Assembly: GCA_019422485.1 (NCBI GenBank)
Contig: JAHZDG010000008.1
Location: 25,694-89,693, forward strand
DNA from: Alistipes sp.
Lineage (GTDB): Bacteria > Bacteroidota > Bacteroidia > Bacteroidales > Rikenellaceae
DNA length: 64,000 nucleotides
Direction: 5' to 3'
Position numbers and translations under genes: made by a program. The notes under the pieces were generated by a model that had not been told where the DNA came from, ran no database searches, and was given only the letters and a program-made list of their open reading frames with translations. Shown here in pieces: positions 27,762-35,510 of the stretch. How positions within the stretch are numbered: the first letter of the stretch is position 1; the number at the start of each line of letters is the position of its first letter.

Positions 27762-28727
27762 TTATTCAATGGTTTCGTCAATCAGGTATTTGTTACGGTC
27801 GGAAGAGTTCCGGCCGATCAGTTCGCCCAGGAATCCGGCCAGGAAAAGCTGAACGCCGATGACCACTGCCGCAATGGCAATATAAAAGAGCGGTTGATCG
27901 GTGACATCGCGCGGAACGAGTCCCTGGCTTAATTTGGAGAGTTTTTCGATGATCAGATAGAGGGTCGTACCGCCTCCCAGCAGGAACATAAGGGTCCCCA
28001 AACCGCCGAACAGATACATGGGGCTTTTCCCGAAACGGGAGATGAACATGACGCTGATCAGGTCGAGATAGCCCTTGATCATTCGTTCCCAGCCGAATTT
28101 CGATTTCCCGTATTTGCGGGCGCGGTGATGAACCACTTTCTCCCCGATGCGGCGGAATCCGGCCCATTTGGCCAGGATCGGAATGTAGCGGTGCATCTCG
28201 CCGTACACTTCGATGCTTTTGATGACTTTGGAGCGGTAAGCTTTCAGTCCGGAGTTGAAGTCGTGGAGTTTGATCCCCGACACCACTCGTGCCGTTGCGT
28301 TGAAAAATTTGCTCGGCAGGGTTTTCCCCAGCGGGTCATACCGTTTCTTCTTCCAGCCGCTGACCAGATCGTATCCCTCTTGGGTGATCATTCGATAGAG
28401 TTCGGGAATTTCGTCCGGGGAGTCTTGTAGGTCGGCGTCCATGGTGATGACTACCGTGCCTTGTGCGGCGGCAAAGCCACAGTATAAGGCGGCCGATTTT
28501 CCGTAGTTGCGGCGGAAGCGAATGCCTTTGATATGCGGATTGACGGCGGCGAGGGATTCCACCACCTCCCAGGAGGTATCGGTACTGCCGTCGTCGACGA
28601 AAATCGTTTCGTAAGTAAAACCGTTTTCGGTTACGACGCGTTCGATCCAGGCCATCAGTTCCGGTAAGGATTCCTCTTCGTTATAGAGAGGAATGACGAT
28701 GGACAGATTCGGTTTGTCAGCGTTCAT
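27762..28727 (-). CDS. Membrane-bound family 2 glycosyltransferase (GtrB/DPM-like)
   Basis: Transfers a sugar from a nucleotide donor, probably to undecaprenyl phosphate. 321 residues. The GT-A fold is at the N-terminus: LSIVIPLYNEEESLPEL, the DDGS motif in FVDDGSTDTSW, and the metal-binding DADLQD. Two C-terminal transmembrane helices (about 230-255 and 268-292) fit the GtrB/ArnC/polyisoprenyl-phosphate group. The overlap-free but tight spacing (6 bp after the DUF4199 gene) makes it part of the tsaC-like/DUF4199/GT2/DUF4293 operon, a conserved-looking Bacteroidota set. Confidence 0.9.
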   Translation of the reverse strand: MNADKPNLSIVIPLYNEEESLPELMAWIERVVTENGFTYETIFVDDGSTDTSWEVVESLAAVNPHIKGIRFRRNYGKSAALYCGFAAAQGTVVITMDADLQDSPDEIPELYRMITQEGYDLVSGWKKKRYDPLGKTLPSKFFNATARVVSGIKLHDFNSGLKAYRSKVIKSIEVYGEMHRYIPILAKWAGFRRIGEKVVHHRARKYGKSKFGWERMIKGYLDLISVMFISRFGKSPMYLFGGLGTLMFLLGGGTTLYLIIEKLSKLSQGLVPRDVTDQPLFYIAIAAVVIGVQLFLAGFLGELIGRNSSDRNKYLIDETIE

Positions 28728-28733
28728 AGATTA

Positions 28734-29354
28734 TCAGGAATTAGAGGAGGTTTCGTGGGTGTTGTCAGTAGGTTTCGCATCGGAGGAACCGGTCGAGGCG
28801 GTTTCGCTCGGGGTCGCGTCCCAGGGGGAATGATCCATGGGTGGTTCGGCCGGACGTCTGAGGAAGAGGGAAACGAGCAATCCGATCAGGCCTCCGTACA
28901 GAAGCATACTCATGGTGCCGCCGATGATCATCAGAAAAGGATTGCGTAGGTCGATGACCTCTTCCATGGTTAGATCAATTTGAGCCTGGGAAAATCCGCT
29001 TTCACGCAGGGCGGATTCGATCAGGTCACGATAGTATTGCGGATCGACATACGTCTGCATGATGAATTGTCCCAAACCAGCCAGAATGCCGGCGAACATC
29101 ATCATTTTCAAGGAAAATCCGAAACTTTGCAGGAAGGTGTAGCCTTGTGCGCCACAGAAAGCGCTCATGCGCCGGCCGTATAAAAGAATGAAGCCGGCCA
29201 GCAGCAGAAAATTCAACAGACTGATCATCCAGTTCTGTGATTCATCCATGCGGCCCAGATAGCTCAGTACGCTGACGCCGCAGAGGGCCAATCCCAACCA
29301 GAGACCTCCCGTTGCCGCTTCTCTCCAACTGATTTTTGCCAGATTCTGATCCAT
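28734..29354 (-). CDS. DUF4199 membrane protein
   Basis: 206 residues with four predicted membrane segments (about 14-34, 42-60, 78-100, 137-160). A periplasmic-looking loop carries YYRDLIESALRESG between the third and fourth, the usual DUF4199 pattern. The C-terminal 40 residues are a polar, Ser/Thr/Asp-rich tail. No function is known. It lies between the tsaC-like gene and the GT2 gene in one operon, as in many Bacteroidota. Confidence 0.8.
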   Translation of the reverse strand: MDQNLAKISWREAATGGLWLGLALCGVSVLSYLGRMDESQNWMISLLNFLLLAGFILLYGRRMSAFCGAQGYTFLQSFGFSLKMMMFAGILAGLGQFIMQTYVDPQYYRDLIESALRESGFSQAQIDLTMEEVIDLRNPFLMIIGGTMSMLLYGGLIGLLVSLFLRRPAEPPMDHSPWDATPSETASTGSSDAKPTDNTHETSSNS

Positions 29355-29374
29355 GTTCGTGGTTGGATATTAGA

Positions 29375-29980
29375 TTATGATCGCAATTCACCTTTCCCTT
29401 CTCGCAGAATGATCGGTTCGTCTCCGGTACAGTCCACCACGGTGGAGGGGATAAACTCGCCATATCCGCCGTCGACTACCAGATCGACTTTGTGGCCGAA
29501 ATATTCATGAATGAGAGAAGGATCGGTGGTATATTCGGTTTCCAGATCGTCGTTTTTTACCGAAGCGCTCAGGAGCGGACTGCCCAATTCTTCGATGATG
29601 GCCAGTGCAATGGGGTTGTCAGGGATGCGGATTCCCACATTTTTGCGACGTTCCAGGCATTTGTTCGGGGTTTTGCTCGACGCTTCGAGAATGAATGTAA
29701 ACGGGCCGGGCAGATTCCGTTTCAGCAGTTTGAAAAGTGGGGTGCTGACTTTGGCGTAAGTGGCGACGGTGCTCAAATCGGCACAGACAATCGAGAAGTC
29801 GGAACCTCCCTTGCCGCTGACCGCCCGGATTTTGTCGATGCCTTTGGGGTTGGATAACGCACAGCCGTAGGCGTAGACACCGTCCGTTGGGTAGATAATG
29901 ATGCCGCCTGCGCGCAGGATGTCCGCCACTTGGCGAACGGCTTTTTCGCTGGGGTTTTCCGGATAGATTCGAAGAATCAT
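29375..29980 (-). CDS. tsaC: Threonylcarbamoyl-AMP synthase (Sua5/YrdC family)
   Basis: Activates threonine with bicarbonate and ATP for the t6A modification at position 37 of ANN-decoding tRNAs. 201 residues. Motifs: YPTDGVYAYGCALSN near residue 30 (the KxR/SxN binding region), LKRNLPGPFTFIL, and VGIRIPDNPIA. The protein is the single-domain form without the Sua5 C-terminal domain. It is first in the leftward four-gene operon; its -7 box lies in the 50 bp between its start and the SRP RNA gene. Confidence 0.9.
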   Translation of the reverse strand: MILRIYPENPSEKAVRQVADILRAGGIIIYPTDGVYAYGCALSNPKGIDKIRAVSGKGGSDFSIVCADLSTVATYAKVSTPLFKLLKRNLPGPFTFILEASSKTPNKCLERRKNVGIRIPDNPIALAIIEELGSPLLSASVKNDDLETEYTTDPSLIHEYFGHKVDLVVDGGYGEFIPSTVVDCTGDEPIILREGKGELRS

Positions 29981-30006
29981 ACGCAGAAGATTGACGGCCT
30001 AAATTA

Positions 30007-30014
30007 CAAAAATA
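30007..30014 (-). promoter_or_regulatory. -7 box for the tsaC-like operon
   Basis: Minus strand reads TATTTTTG, 27 bp before the start codon at 29980. It lies directly after the SRP RNA terminator tract. Confidence 0.6.
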
Positions 30015-30029
30015 GCTCCAATAAAAAAA

Positions 30030-30125
30030 GGGTAAGCTACTTATATCGCACCGCTACAACCGCCTACCCTTGCTGTCTTCCGACCCTGGGGGATTCAGCA
30101 GGAGCTGGTCGTATAAGACTTACCC
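30030..30125 (-). ncRNA. ffs: Signal recognition particle RNA (4.5S type)
   Basis: RNA core of the particle that targets nascent membrane and secreted proteins through Ffh. On the minus strand, the 96-nt gene opens with GGGTAAG and closes with CTTACCC, which pair fully, followed by seven T (terminator). The conserved Ffh-binding tip is GGGTCGGAAGACAGCAAGGG: a GGAA tetraloop closed by GTC/GAC, then the asymmetric AGCA side. Flanking sequence folds back as the expected long rod. The start fits a perfect promoter (-7 box ending 4 bases upstream). No protein frame explains the region. Confidence 0.93.
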
Positions 30126-30129
30126 GACA

Positions 30130-30160
30130 CAAAGGTAGCGATTTTTGGGGGAAATGCAAA
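30130..30160 (-). promoter_or_regulatory. ffs: Strong Bacteroidota promoter for SRP RNA
   Basis: On the minus strand TTTG (30157-30160) and TACCTTTG (30130-30137) are exactly 19 bp apart, and transcription would start at about 30125, the first base of the RNA. Confidence 0.88.
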
Positions 30161-30359
30161 TTCCCTTTCGGAAATCCGGAGAAAATCTTTTGGGGTTCGG
30201 AGGCGTTTTGAGGACGTTTGGACGTGAAAAGCGGAAACGAAGCGAGTGACTTTTTTATGCGTAGCGGTTCTTGGGGTATGACAAGGGCAAAAAGGGTGAC
30301 ATCCCGGCAAAAAAACGGAGGGATGCGCCGACGGATAGTGAAAACGGAAGAGAAAATTT

Positions 30360-30367
30360 TATTTTTG
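30360..30367 (+). promoter_or_regulatory. -7 box for the unidentified lipoprotein gene
   Basis: TATTTTTG matches TAnnTTTG, 36 bp before the ATG at 30403. It rules out an in-frame ATG at 30271. Confidence 0.6.
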
Positions 30368-30402
30368 TGTCCGTTGATATGAATACAATCAATCGAGATA
30401 GC

Positions 30403-31695
30403 ATGAAAAAATTGTTTTTAACTCCATTTTGGGGGCTGTTGGGAGCTGTGCTGTTGTCCGGCTGCCAGAAAATGAAGGACGATATCGATAATTTGAAGAA
30501 TCCGATTCCGACCGGGGTGGTGATTTTACAAGATGAAATCAATGTCCAGAACGGATTGTCGATCAATATTCCTTTCCGGGTCAATCCCTCGAATTTTGTA
30601 CCGACCAAAGAAAATGTTGCCTTGGATGTAATCTCCTCGCAAATTACGCGGGCTTCGTATGGGACCTCGATTCCGGAATATACGTTGGTCGACGTTCAGC
30701 CCGACAAGAATGCGCAGGGCGAAGTGCTCGACGGACAATGGCTGGCGGTTGTGCAGGCTGCTGAAGGGGCTTATTATGGTGAAGCTCGTTTGGCGCTGGT
30801 GCTGACCTATACCGATGCTCGGGGCCATCAGGTTCAGATGACCTCTTCGTCGATTTCTCTGTTGAACAGTTATGTGAAATTGACTGAAAATATGGTAGCC
30901 CTGAATGGTCCGTCGTCCTGCTCCTACTGGAATACGTCGACCGATATGCCGATTCCGGTATCGACGCAACTGGTGGCCCAGCCGATTTCCGAGGGAAGTT
31001 CCACGCTGTTTGATCTGGCTACGGTTTCGGTGAAATCGGCCGTGTTGACGGGAGCCCAAGCCGAATCGTTTACCCTGCAAAGCGATGCGTCCGGATCGAA
31101 ATGGAGTATCGCGGCCAACACCTCGGCATTGGTATTTGAAGAAGGTGCGCAATACGTGCCGGTTACACTGGAGGTGAAACTGCAGGATCAGATCGGGGGC
31201 AACGAGGTGACGATCACTAAGACGATCCGTTTCTACAAGACCGAATATACGGTACCGCAAGCCGTGGAATACAAATTGTCGGAATGGCCGATAAATAGTC
31301 GTCATAATCTCGATTTGGGAGCCTATCTGGCACAGATCGGGGTGACGTCCGATCTGTTTACGCGGTATAGCGAACACGATTATCTGCCGGTTATTCTCAC
31401 GCCTTCGTTTGAGGCGAAAGATGCCACCGGGGAGAGTAGTGTCTCGTCGAAATACCGCGCTATATTCAGTCTGAAAAATCATGTGGAGGATGATCCTGAT
31501 CCCGATGCCATTTCGAAGACGGTGTGCGCACCGGAAACCAATTATCTGCAACAGCGGTTTTATTCAAAACCCTTGGAAGGAGAGTATCAGTTGTGGCTCA
31601 CGTTCCAGTATCGGACGGTGGAAAGTATTACTTCCGAGAATCATCAGCCTGTGATTCAGGCCACGATTAAAGTGCCGGTCAAAATTCTGCCCTAA
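30403..31695 (+). CDS. Large exported lipoprotein of unknown family
   Basis: 430 residues. A signal peptide ends in the lipobox LLSGC, with the lipidated Cys at about residue 21, followed by KMKDD, which may direct it to the surface or outer membrane. The body is beta-rich with many Ser/Thr/Val and no motif I recognise: segments such as LSINIPFRVNPSNFVP and YVPVTLEVKLQDQ suggest two or three immunoglobulin-like sandwiches. The start is set by the signal peptide and by the -7 box at 30360. It has its own promoter and terminator, so it is a single-gene unit. It could be an adhesin, fimbrial or SusE-like protein; no SusC/SusD pair is near, so function stays open. Confidence 0.7.
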   Translation: MKKLFLTPFWGLLGAVLLSGCQKMKDDIDNLKNPIPTGVVILQDEINVQNGLSINIPFRVNPSNFVPTKENVALDVISSQITRASYGTSIPEYTLVDVQPDKNAQGEVLDGQWLAVVQAAEGAYYGEARLALVLTYTDARGHQVQMTSSSISLLNSYVKLTENMVALNGPSSCSYWNTSTDMPIPVSTQLVAQPISEGSSTLFDLATVSVKSAVLTGAQAESFTLQSDASGSKWSIAANTSALVFEEGAQYVPVTLEVKLQDQIGGNEVTITKTIRFYKTEYTVPQAVEYKLSEWPINSRHNLDLGAYLAQIGVTSDLFTRYSEHDYLPVILTPSFEAKDATGESSVSSKYRAIFSLKNHVEDDPDPDAISKTVCAPETNYLQQRFYSKPLEGEYQLWLTFQYRTVESITSENHQPVIQATIKVPVKILP

Positions 31696-31718
31696 AACGG
31701 GGAGAACAGATCTGTTCT

Positions 31719-31758
31719 GAATGTTCCGGTTTCAGTTGTGAGACCGGAACATTCTTTT
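31719..31758 (+). terminator. Terminator of the lipoprotein gene
   Basis: A 12-bp stem (31719-31730 with 31743-31754) followed by TTTT. Confidence 0.82.
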
Positions 31759-31800
31759 GAAGGGTGTCGGGTAAGCACCGTCGGATTCCCGTAATTTTAC

Positions 31801-31808
31801 TATTTTTG
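31801..31808 (+). promoter_or_regulatory. -7 box for mltG
   Basis: TATTTTTG matches TAnnTTTG and gives a leader of about 105 bases, in which the dyad GTTAATCAATTAAC (31838-31851) lies. Confidence 0.55.
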
Positions 31809-31920
31809 TCCCGGCTCAATCTCGACTTTCCCTGTTAGTTAATCAATTAACGGTGAACAAGACTCAGGGGAAGGGGAAAGCCTGACGAATTTTACGTGAC
31901 TTTGATAAATCAGATGCAGC

Positions 31921-32982
31921 ATGGAAGATAGCCCCCAAAAATCACAACGCAAACGGATCGGTAAACGCGGATGGTATCTCTTGGGAGGATTGGTGTGTGT
32001 GGTGGCGGTGGCTGTCGTGCCGGGATATCGTCTTTGGCAGTATTATCGGGTTTCGGCGGTCGATACGGATGCCGTGGTGAAAGTGCCGACTGGAAGCGAT
32101 TTCGAGGCTTTGGTGGATTCGTTGAAGGCACAGAACGCTTTGTGTGATACGGCCTTGTTTGTGAAACTGGCGCGTTCACGCGATCTGGACTCCTCTGTTC
32201 GTCCGGGCTCTTATCGGTTGCGCGAAGGAATGAGTTATTCTTCTGTGATCAATATGCTCAAAAGCGGTCGGCAGACGCCGGTGCGGGTCACTTTCAATAA
32301 TCTGCGCTCGATGGACCGGCTGGCCGGAGTATTGGCCCGTCGTTTGGAACCCGATTCGTCGGCTTTTGCCGAGGCTTTCGCCAATGATTCGTTAGTGTCC
32401 TCCTTGGGCTTCACCTCGACCTCGTTGTTGGGGATGTTTATTCCCAATACCTATGAGTTTTATTGGACGGTTACTCCCGAAGAGTTTATGAAACGGATGA
32501 AACGGGAGTACGATCGTTTCTGGAATGAGGAGCGGACGGCAAAGTTGGCTCGCTGCGGATTGACCCGGGACGAAGTGGTGACCTTGGCTTCCATCGTCTA
32601 CGAAGAGACCAAGAAAACGGAGGAAATGCCTCGCGTGGCGGGCGTGTATATCAACCGGTTACAGTGCGGAATGCCGTTGCAGGCGGATCCGACGGTCAAG
32701 TATGCCGTGGGGGACTTTACGTTGCGTAGGGTGCTGTTCCGTCATCTGGAGGTGGATTCGCCCTACAATACCTATAAGTATGCCGGTTTGCCGCCGGGAC
32801 CGATTTGTATGCCTTCGATTGCTGCGCTGGATGCCGTGCTGGATTTCGAAGAACATGATTATCTCTATTTCTGTGCGAAAGAAGATCTTTCGGGAACGCA
32901 CAATTTTGCCCGTACGTTGGCTGAACACAATCGCAATGCGCAGGCTTATGCCCGAGCGCTCAATCGGTTGAATATTCGATAA
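31921..32982 (+). CDS. mltG: Endolytic murein transglycosylase MltG
   Basis: Cuts nascent glycan strands at the inner membrane and so sets their length. 353 residues. It has a positively charged start, one transmembrane helix (about 18-42), a LysM-like region, then the YceG domain with ASIVYEETKK (catalytic Glu region), RVAGVYINRL, PLQADPTVKYA, NTYKYAGLPPGPICMPS and YLYFCAKED. The normal length and intact blocks point to an active enzyme. It is a single-gene unit ending in a strong terminator; peptidoglycan neighbours include the VanX-like peptidase at 34 kb. Confidence 0.94.
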   Translation: MEDSPQKSQRKRIGKRGWYLLGGLVCVVAVAVVPGYRLWQYYRVSAVDTDAVVKVPTGSDFEALVDSLKAQNALCDTALFVKLARSRDLDSSVRPGSYRLREGMSYSSVINMLKSGRQTPVRVTFNNLRSMDRLAGVLARRLEPDSSAFAEAFANDSLVSSLGFTSTSLLGMFIPNTYEFYWTVTPEEFMKRMKREYDRFWNEERTAKLARCGLTRDEVVTLASIVYEETKKTEEMPRVAGVYINRLQCGMPLQADPTVKYAVGDFTLRRVLFRHLEVDSPYNTYKYAGLPPGPICMPSIAALDAVLDFEEHDYLYFCAKEDLSGTHNFARTLAEHNRNAQAYARALNRLNIR

Positions 32983-33000
32983 AGACAGGAAAAGGTGTAA

Positions 33001-33036
33001 AAGAAGGGACGCTTGATTTCAAGCGTCCCTTCTTTG
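33001..33036. terminator. Bidirectional terminator after mltG
   Basis: A 16-bp perfect stem (33001-33016 with 33019-33034) with a 2-base centre, T-rich on the right and A-rich on the left, between convergent genes. Confidence 0.87.
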
Positions 33037-33052
33037 TTGGGAATGGCGCCTC

Positions 33053-33733
33053 TTATTCGCGTCGGGCGAGGCCAAGGTAGTAAATCAACGTGGCGATGGC
33101 CGATAGGGCTGCAACCAGGTAGGTGCGGGCGGCCCAGGAGAGGGCTTCACGTGCCTGAGCGACCTGTGCGCCTTGCAGGGTGCGGGTGCTTTCGAGCCAT
33201 TCCATGGCGCGGCTCGAGGCGTTGTATTCCACCGGCAGGGTGATCAGGCTGAACAGGGCCGAAAGGGCGATCATGGCGATCCCGATCCAGAACAGGGCAG
33301 GGAAGGTGTTGATCATGAGAATTCCTGCGATGATGACCCAGGTCGACCACATGGACGAAAACTGAACCACCGGAACCAGGGCGGAACGCATTTTCAGCGG
33401 AGCGTATTCACGGGCGTGTTGTACGGCGTGTCCGCATTCGTGAGCGGCTACGGCGGCAGCGGCGACGCTGTTGCTGTTGTAGACGCCTTCGCTCAGGTTG
33501 ACGGTTTTGGTGGTGGGGTTGTAGTGGTCGGTCAGCTGTCCGTGGGTGGAGACCACCTTCACATCGTAGATACCGTTGTCGTGCAACATGCGTTCGGCCA
33601 CTTCACGACCAGTGAGGCCACCGGGGAACATTACTCTCGAATACTTTTTAAAAACGGATTGCAGTTTGGCCTGTACGATAAAACCAACGATGGCAATCAC
33701 GATAATTAATAAAAATCCAGGATTCCAAGTCAT
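33053..33733 (-). CDS. YugP-like membrane zinc metallopeptidase
   Basis: 226 residues. An N-terminal membrane helix (about 7-22) precedes a cytoplasmic or periplasmic domain. The zinc-binding HExxH is at 98-102 (HECGH) within AAHECGHAVQH, the YugP/neutral zinc metallopeptidase signature. Two further hydrophobic segments lie at about 125-165, and another near the C-terminus. Substrates of the family are unknown. It follows the VanX-like gene by 90 bp on the same strand, which with the SDR gene may make one leftward transcript. Confidence 0.88.
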   Translation of the reverse strand: MTWNPGFLLIIVIAIVGFIVQAKLQSVFKKYSRVMFPGGLTGREVAERMLHDNGIYDVKVVSTHGQLTDHYNPTTKTVNLSEGVYNSNSVAAAAVAAHECGHAVQHAREYAPLKMRSALVPVVQFSSMWSTWVIIAGILMINTFPALFWIGIAMIALSALFSLITLPVEYNASSRAMEWLESTRTLQGAQVAQAREALSWAARTYLVAALSAIATLIYYLGLARRE

Positions 33734-33823
33734 AGTTTATGGGTGTTTTTAGTTGTTTCTCGGTTGAAAAAGTGTTTTAGATAACGGTTGTGTGCGACAG
33801 TTTATTGTGACAGGTTCGAGGGT

Positions 33824-34564
33824 CTACTCGATCAGCGGGTAGCGCAGTTTGGCATCGGCCAACCGTAAGGCGTTGAAGTGCCACCATTCGCTGCGTAACG
33901 GAATGAATCCGGCTTCGCGCATCACCCGCCGAAGCAGTTGGCGGTTGCGGGCCTCGGCGGCCGTGATTTTGCCTTGGGAGACCAGTTCGGCTTCGCGGTC
34001 GATATGAGCCTCGGGACCGAAATAATCGAACGGGGTTCCCATCGGAATCGGGTTGCCGTCCCGGTCGGCCAGGGTGAGATCTACGGCAGCGCCGTAGTTG
34101 TGCAGCCCGCCCCCTTTGGCTGGATTGGAAACGTAGATCTGTTGCGGAGTCCCCTGGACGATCTGCCACATCCGGCGCTGAATGCTGAGCGGACGGGCCG
34201 CATCATAGATCAGCAGTCGGTATTCGGGGTGCAGGCGTCGGAGAATCCGAACGGCCTGTTGTAATTTGGCGGCTACTTCGGGTTGCAGAAAAGCCTGATA
34301 GAGATCTTCGTACAGTACCTTGCCGGTGAAATTCACTGTCGTGGCGTAGGGCAAACGGACGATCAGGCTGCTGTCCAATGTCGTCACATCGACCAGTCCC
34401 ATCTGTTCGAGCCGTTGTGCCGTCGAAAGCGTTTCCGTGGTCGATGAGGGTGTCGATGAGGGTGTCGACGAGGTGACGGAGACGGTTTGGGCGGACAGCG
34501 ACAAACTGCCCAGCAGGCAGAGAACTCCGATAAAGCCTCTCAGGCGGGAAACTGATCGAGTCAT
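33824..34564 (-). CDS. D-alanyl-D-alanine dipeptidase, VanX family (M15D)
   Basis: Hydrolyses D-Ala-D-Ala, here probably for peptidoglycan recycling rather than glycopeptide resistance because no vanH, ligase or regulator is near. About 246 residues with a signal peptide after MTRSVSRLRGFIG. A Ser/Thr-Pro linker (about 24-40) built from a 12-bp repeat follows. The zinc and catalytic residues are in LHNYGAAVDLTL (His, Asp) and EWWHF (Glu, His). The conserved LPYATTVNFTG and LLIYDAARPLSIQ are present. The start at 34564 is used because it begins the signal peptide. It is 5 bp after the SDR gene. Confidence 0.9.
   Translation of the reverse strand: MTRSVSRLRGFIGVLCLLGSLSLSAQTVSVTSSTPSSTPSSTTETLSTAQRLEQMGLVDVTTLDSSLIVRLPYATTVNFTGKVLYEDLYQAFLQPEVAAKLQQAVRILRRLHPEYRLLIYDAARPLSIQRRMWQIVQGTPQQIYVSNPAKGGGLHNYGAAVDLTLADRDGNPIPMGTPFDYFGPEAHIDREAELVSQGKITAAEARNRQLLRRVMREAGFIPLRSEWWHFNALRLADAKLRYPLIE
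34440..34473. repeat. 12-bp tandem repeat inside the VanX-like gene
   Basis: The unit GTCGATGAGGGT (plus strand) occurs nearly three times, the last copy with one change. It encodes the STPS repeats of the linker after the signal peptide. Copy number could vary in steps of four residues without breaking the frame. Confidence 0.75.
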
Positions 34565-34569
34565 AGACC

Positions 34570-35331
34570 CTATTTTCGGTACGTGTAGTGTGCGTCGGCC
34601 TGTTGGGTGGGCATCACCACGATGTCGTTGATGTTGACATGGGCCGGCAGGGTGACGATCCAACGGATGATTTCCGCGATGTCGTGACCGGTTAGCGGTT
34701 CAACCCCTTTATATACGTTGTCGGCGCGCTCTTGATCCCCGTGGAAACGGACTTTCGAAAATTCGGTTTCGACCATACCCGGGCGGATTTCCGACACTTT
34801 GATGCCATGTTTGAGAAAATCGATGCGCATACCTTCGCTCAGTGCGTGCATGGCGTGTTTGGAGGCGCAGTAGACCGCTCCGTTTTCATAGACCTGACTG
34901 CCGGCAATCGACCCGATGTTGACGATATGTCCGCCCTGGCCTCGTTGGATCATCCATCCGGCGACGATGCGGGTGACATACAGAACCCCTTTGACGTTGG
35001 TGTCGATCATCTTTTCCCAGTCGAGCGTATCTCCTTCGTCGATGTGCTCGAGGCCCGAGGCCAGTCCGGCGTTGTTGACCAGCAGGTCGATTTGACGGAA
35101 ATGGGCGGGGAGGGCTTCCAAGGCGCTTTCGGTCTGGAAGCGGTCGCGCACATCGAAACCCAGCGCATGTACGCGGATGCCGTAACGGTCTTCGAGTTCG
35201 TCGCTCAGTTTCTGCAGACGATCCGTCCGGCGGGCGGTGATGACCAGGTCGTAACCGGCTTCTCCCAATACGCGGGCGGTTGCCTCGCCGATGCCGGAAG
35301 AGGCTCCGGTGATCAAAGCTGTTTTGCTCAT
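34570..35331 (-). CDS. Short-chain dehydrogenase/reductase, YdfG-like
   Basis: Classical SDR of 253 residues: NAD(P)-binding TGASSGIGEAT at the N-terminus, NNAG in LLVNNAGLASG, catalytic Ser in NIGSIAG and the YxxxK motif YCASKH. The Arg pair in TARRTDR after strand 2 favours NADPH. The whole sequence follows the YdfG group, which oxidises L-allo-threonine, serine and 3-hydroxy acids. It is first in the leftward set SDR/VanX-like/zinc peptidase; the gene next to it overlaps none but starts 5 bp away. Confidence 0.88.
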   Translation of the reverse strand: MSKTALITGASSGIGEATARVLGEAGYDLVITARRTDRLQKLSDELEDRYGIRVHALGFDVRDRFQTESALEALPAHFRQIDLLVNNAGLASGLEHIDEGDTLDWEKMIDTNVKGVLYVTRIVAGWMIQRGQGGHIVNIGSIAGSQVYENGAVYCASKHAMHALSEGMRIDFLKHGIKVSEIRPGMVETEFSKVRFHGDQERADNVYKGVEPLTGHDIAEIIRWIVTLPAHVNINDIVVMPTQQADAHYTYRK

Positions 35332-35443
35332 GATGACAATCGGTTTAAAAAAGTGGCGAGCCGTCTGCCCGAACCGTCCGCTTGTCGAGGAACGAGAGGG
35401 GAAGTAGGCTCTGTGGGCCCCGTGTTTTAGAGGGCTATGTGCG

Positions 35444-35451
35444 CAAAAATA
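35444..35451 (-). promoter_or_regulatory. -7 box for the SDR set
   Basis: Minus strand reads TATTTTTG, 113 bp before the SDR start, making a divergent pair with the weaker TTACTTTG (35464-35471) facing the LolE-like gene. Confidence 0.5.
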
Positions 35452-35510
35452 GGAATTTTTGCGTTACTTTGCATCGAAATTCCCTGTAAACTTCTATCTT
35501 GCCGGTCAGG

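Larger units (their letters stand above)
29981..30402. other. Intergenic region holding the SRP RNA gene and three promoters
   Basis: No protein gene is supported here. It holds the tsaC -7 box, the SRP RNA with its terminator tract and promoter, and the -7 box of the lipoprotein gene. A 93-codon rightward frame that spans the RNA is a shadow. Confidence 0.75.

Noticed and set aside
29930..30211. 93-codon plus-strand frame across the SRP RNA gene
   Set aside because: It covers a structured RNA with promoter and terminator and has no coding features.
30271..30402. Extension of the unidentified lipoprotein from an ATG at 30271
   Set aside because: Lies before the -7 box at 30360 and would place 44 charged residues ahead of a lipoprotein signal peptide.
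33824..34564. VanX-like gene as part of a glycopeptide-resistance cluster
   Set aside because: No vanH, D-Ala-D-Lac ligase or VanRS-like genes nearby; a signal peptide and SDR/peptidase neighbours point to a housekeeping or recycling role.
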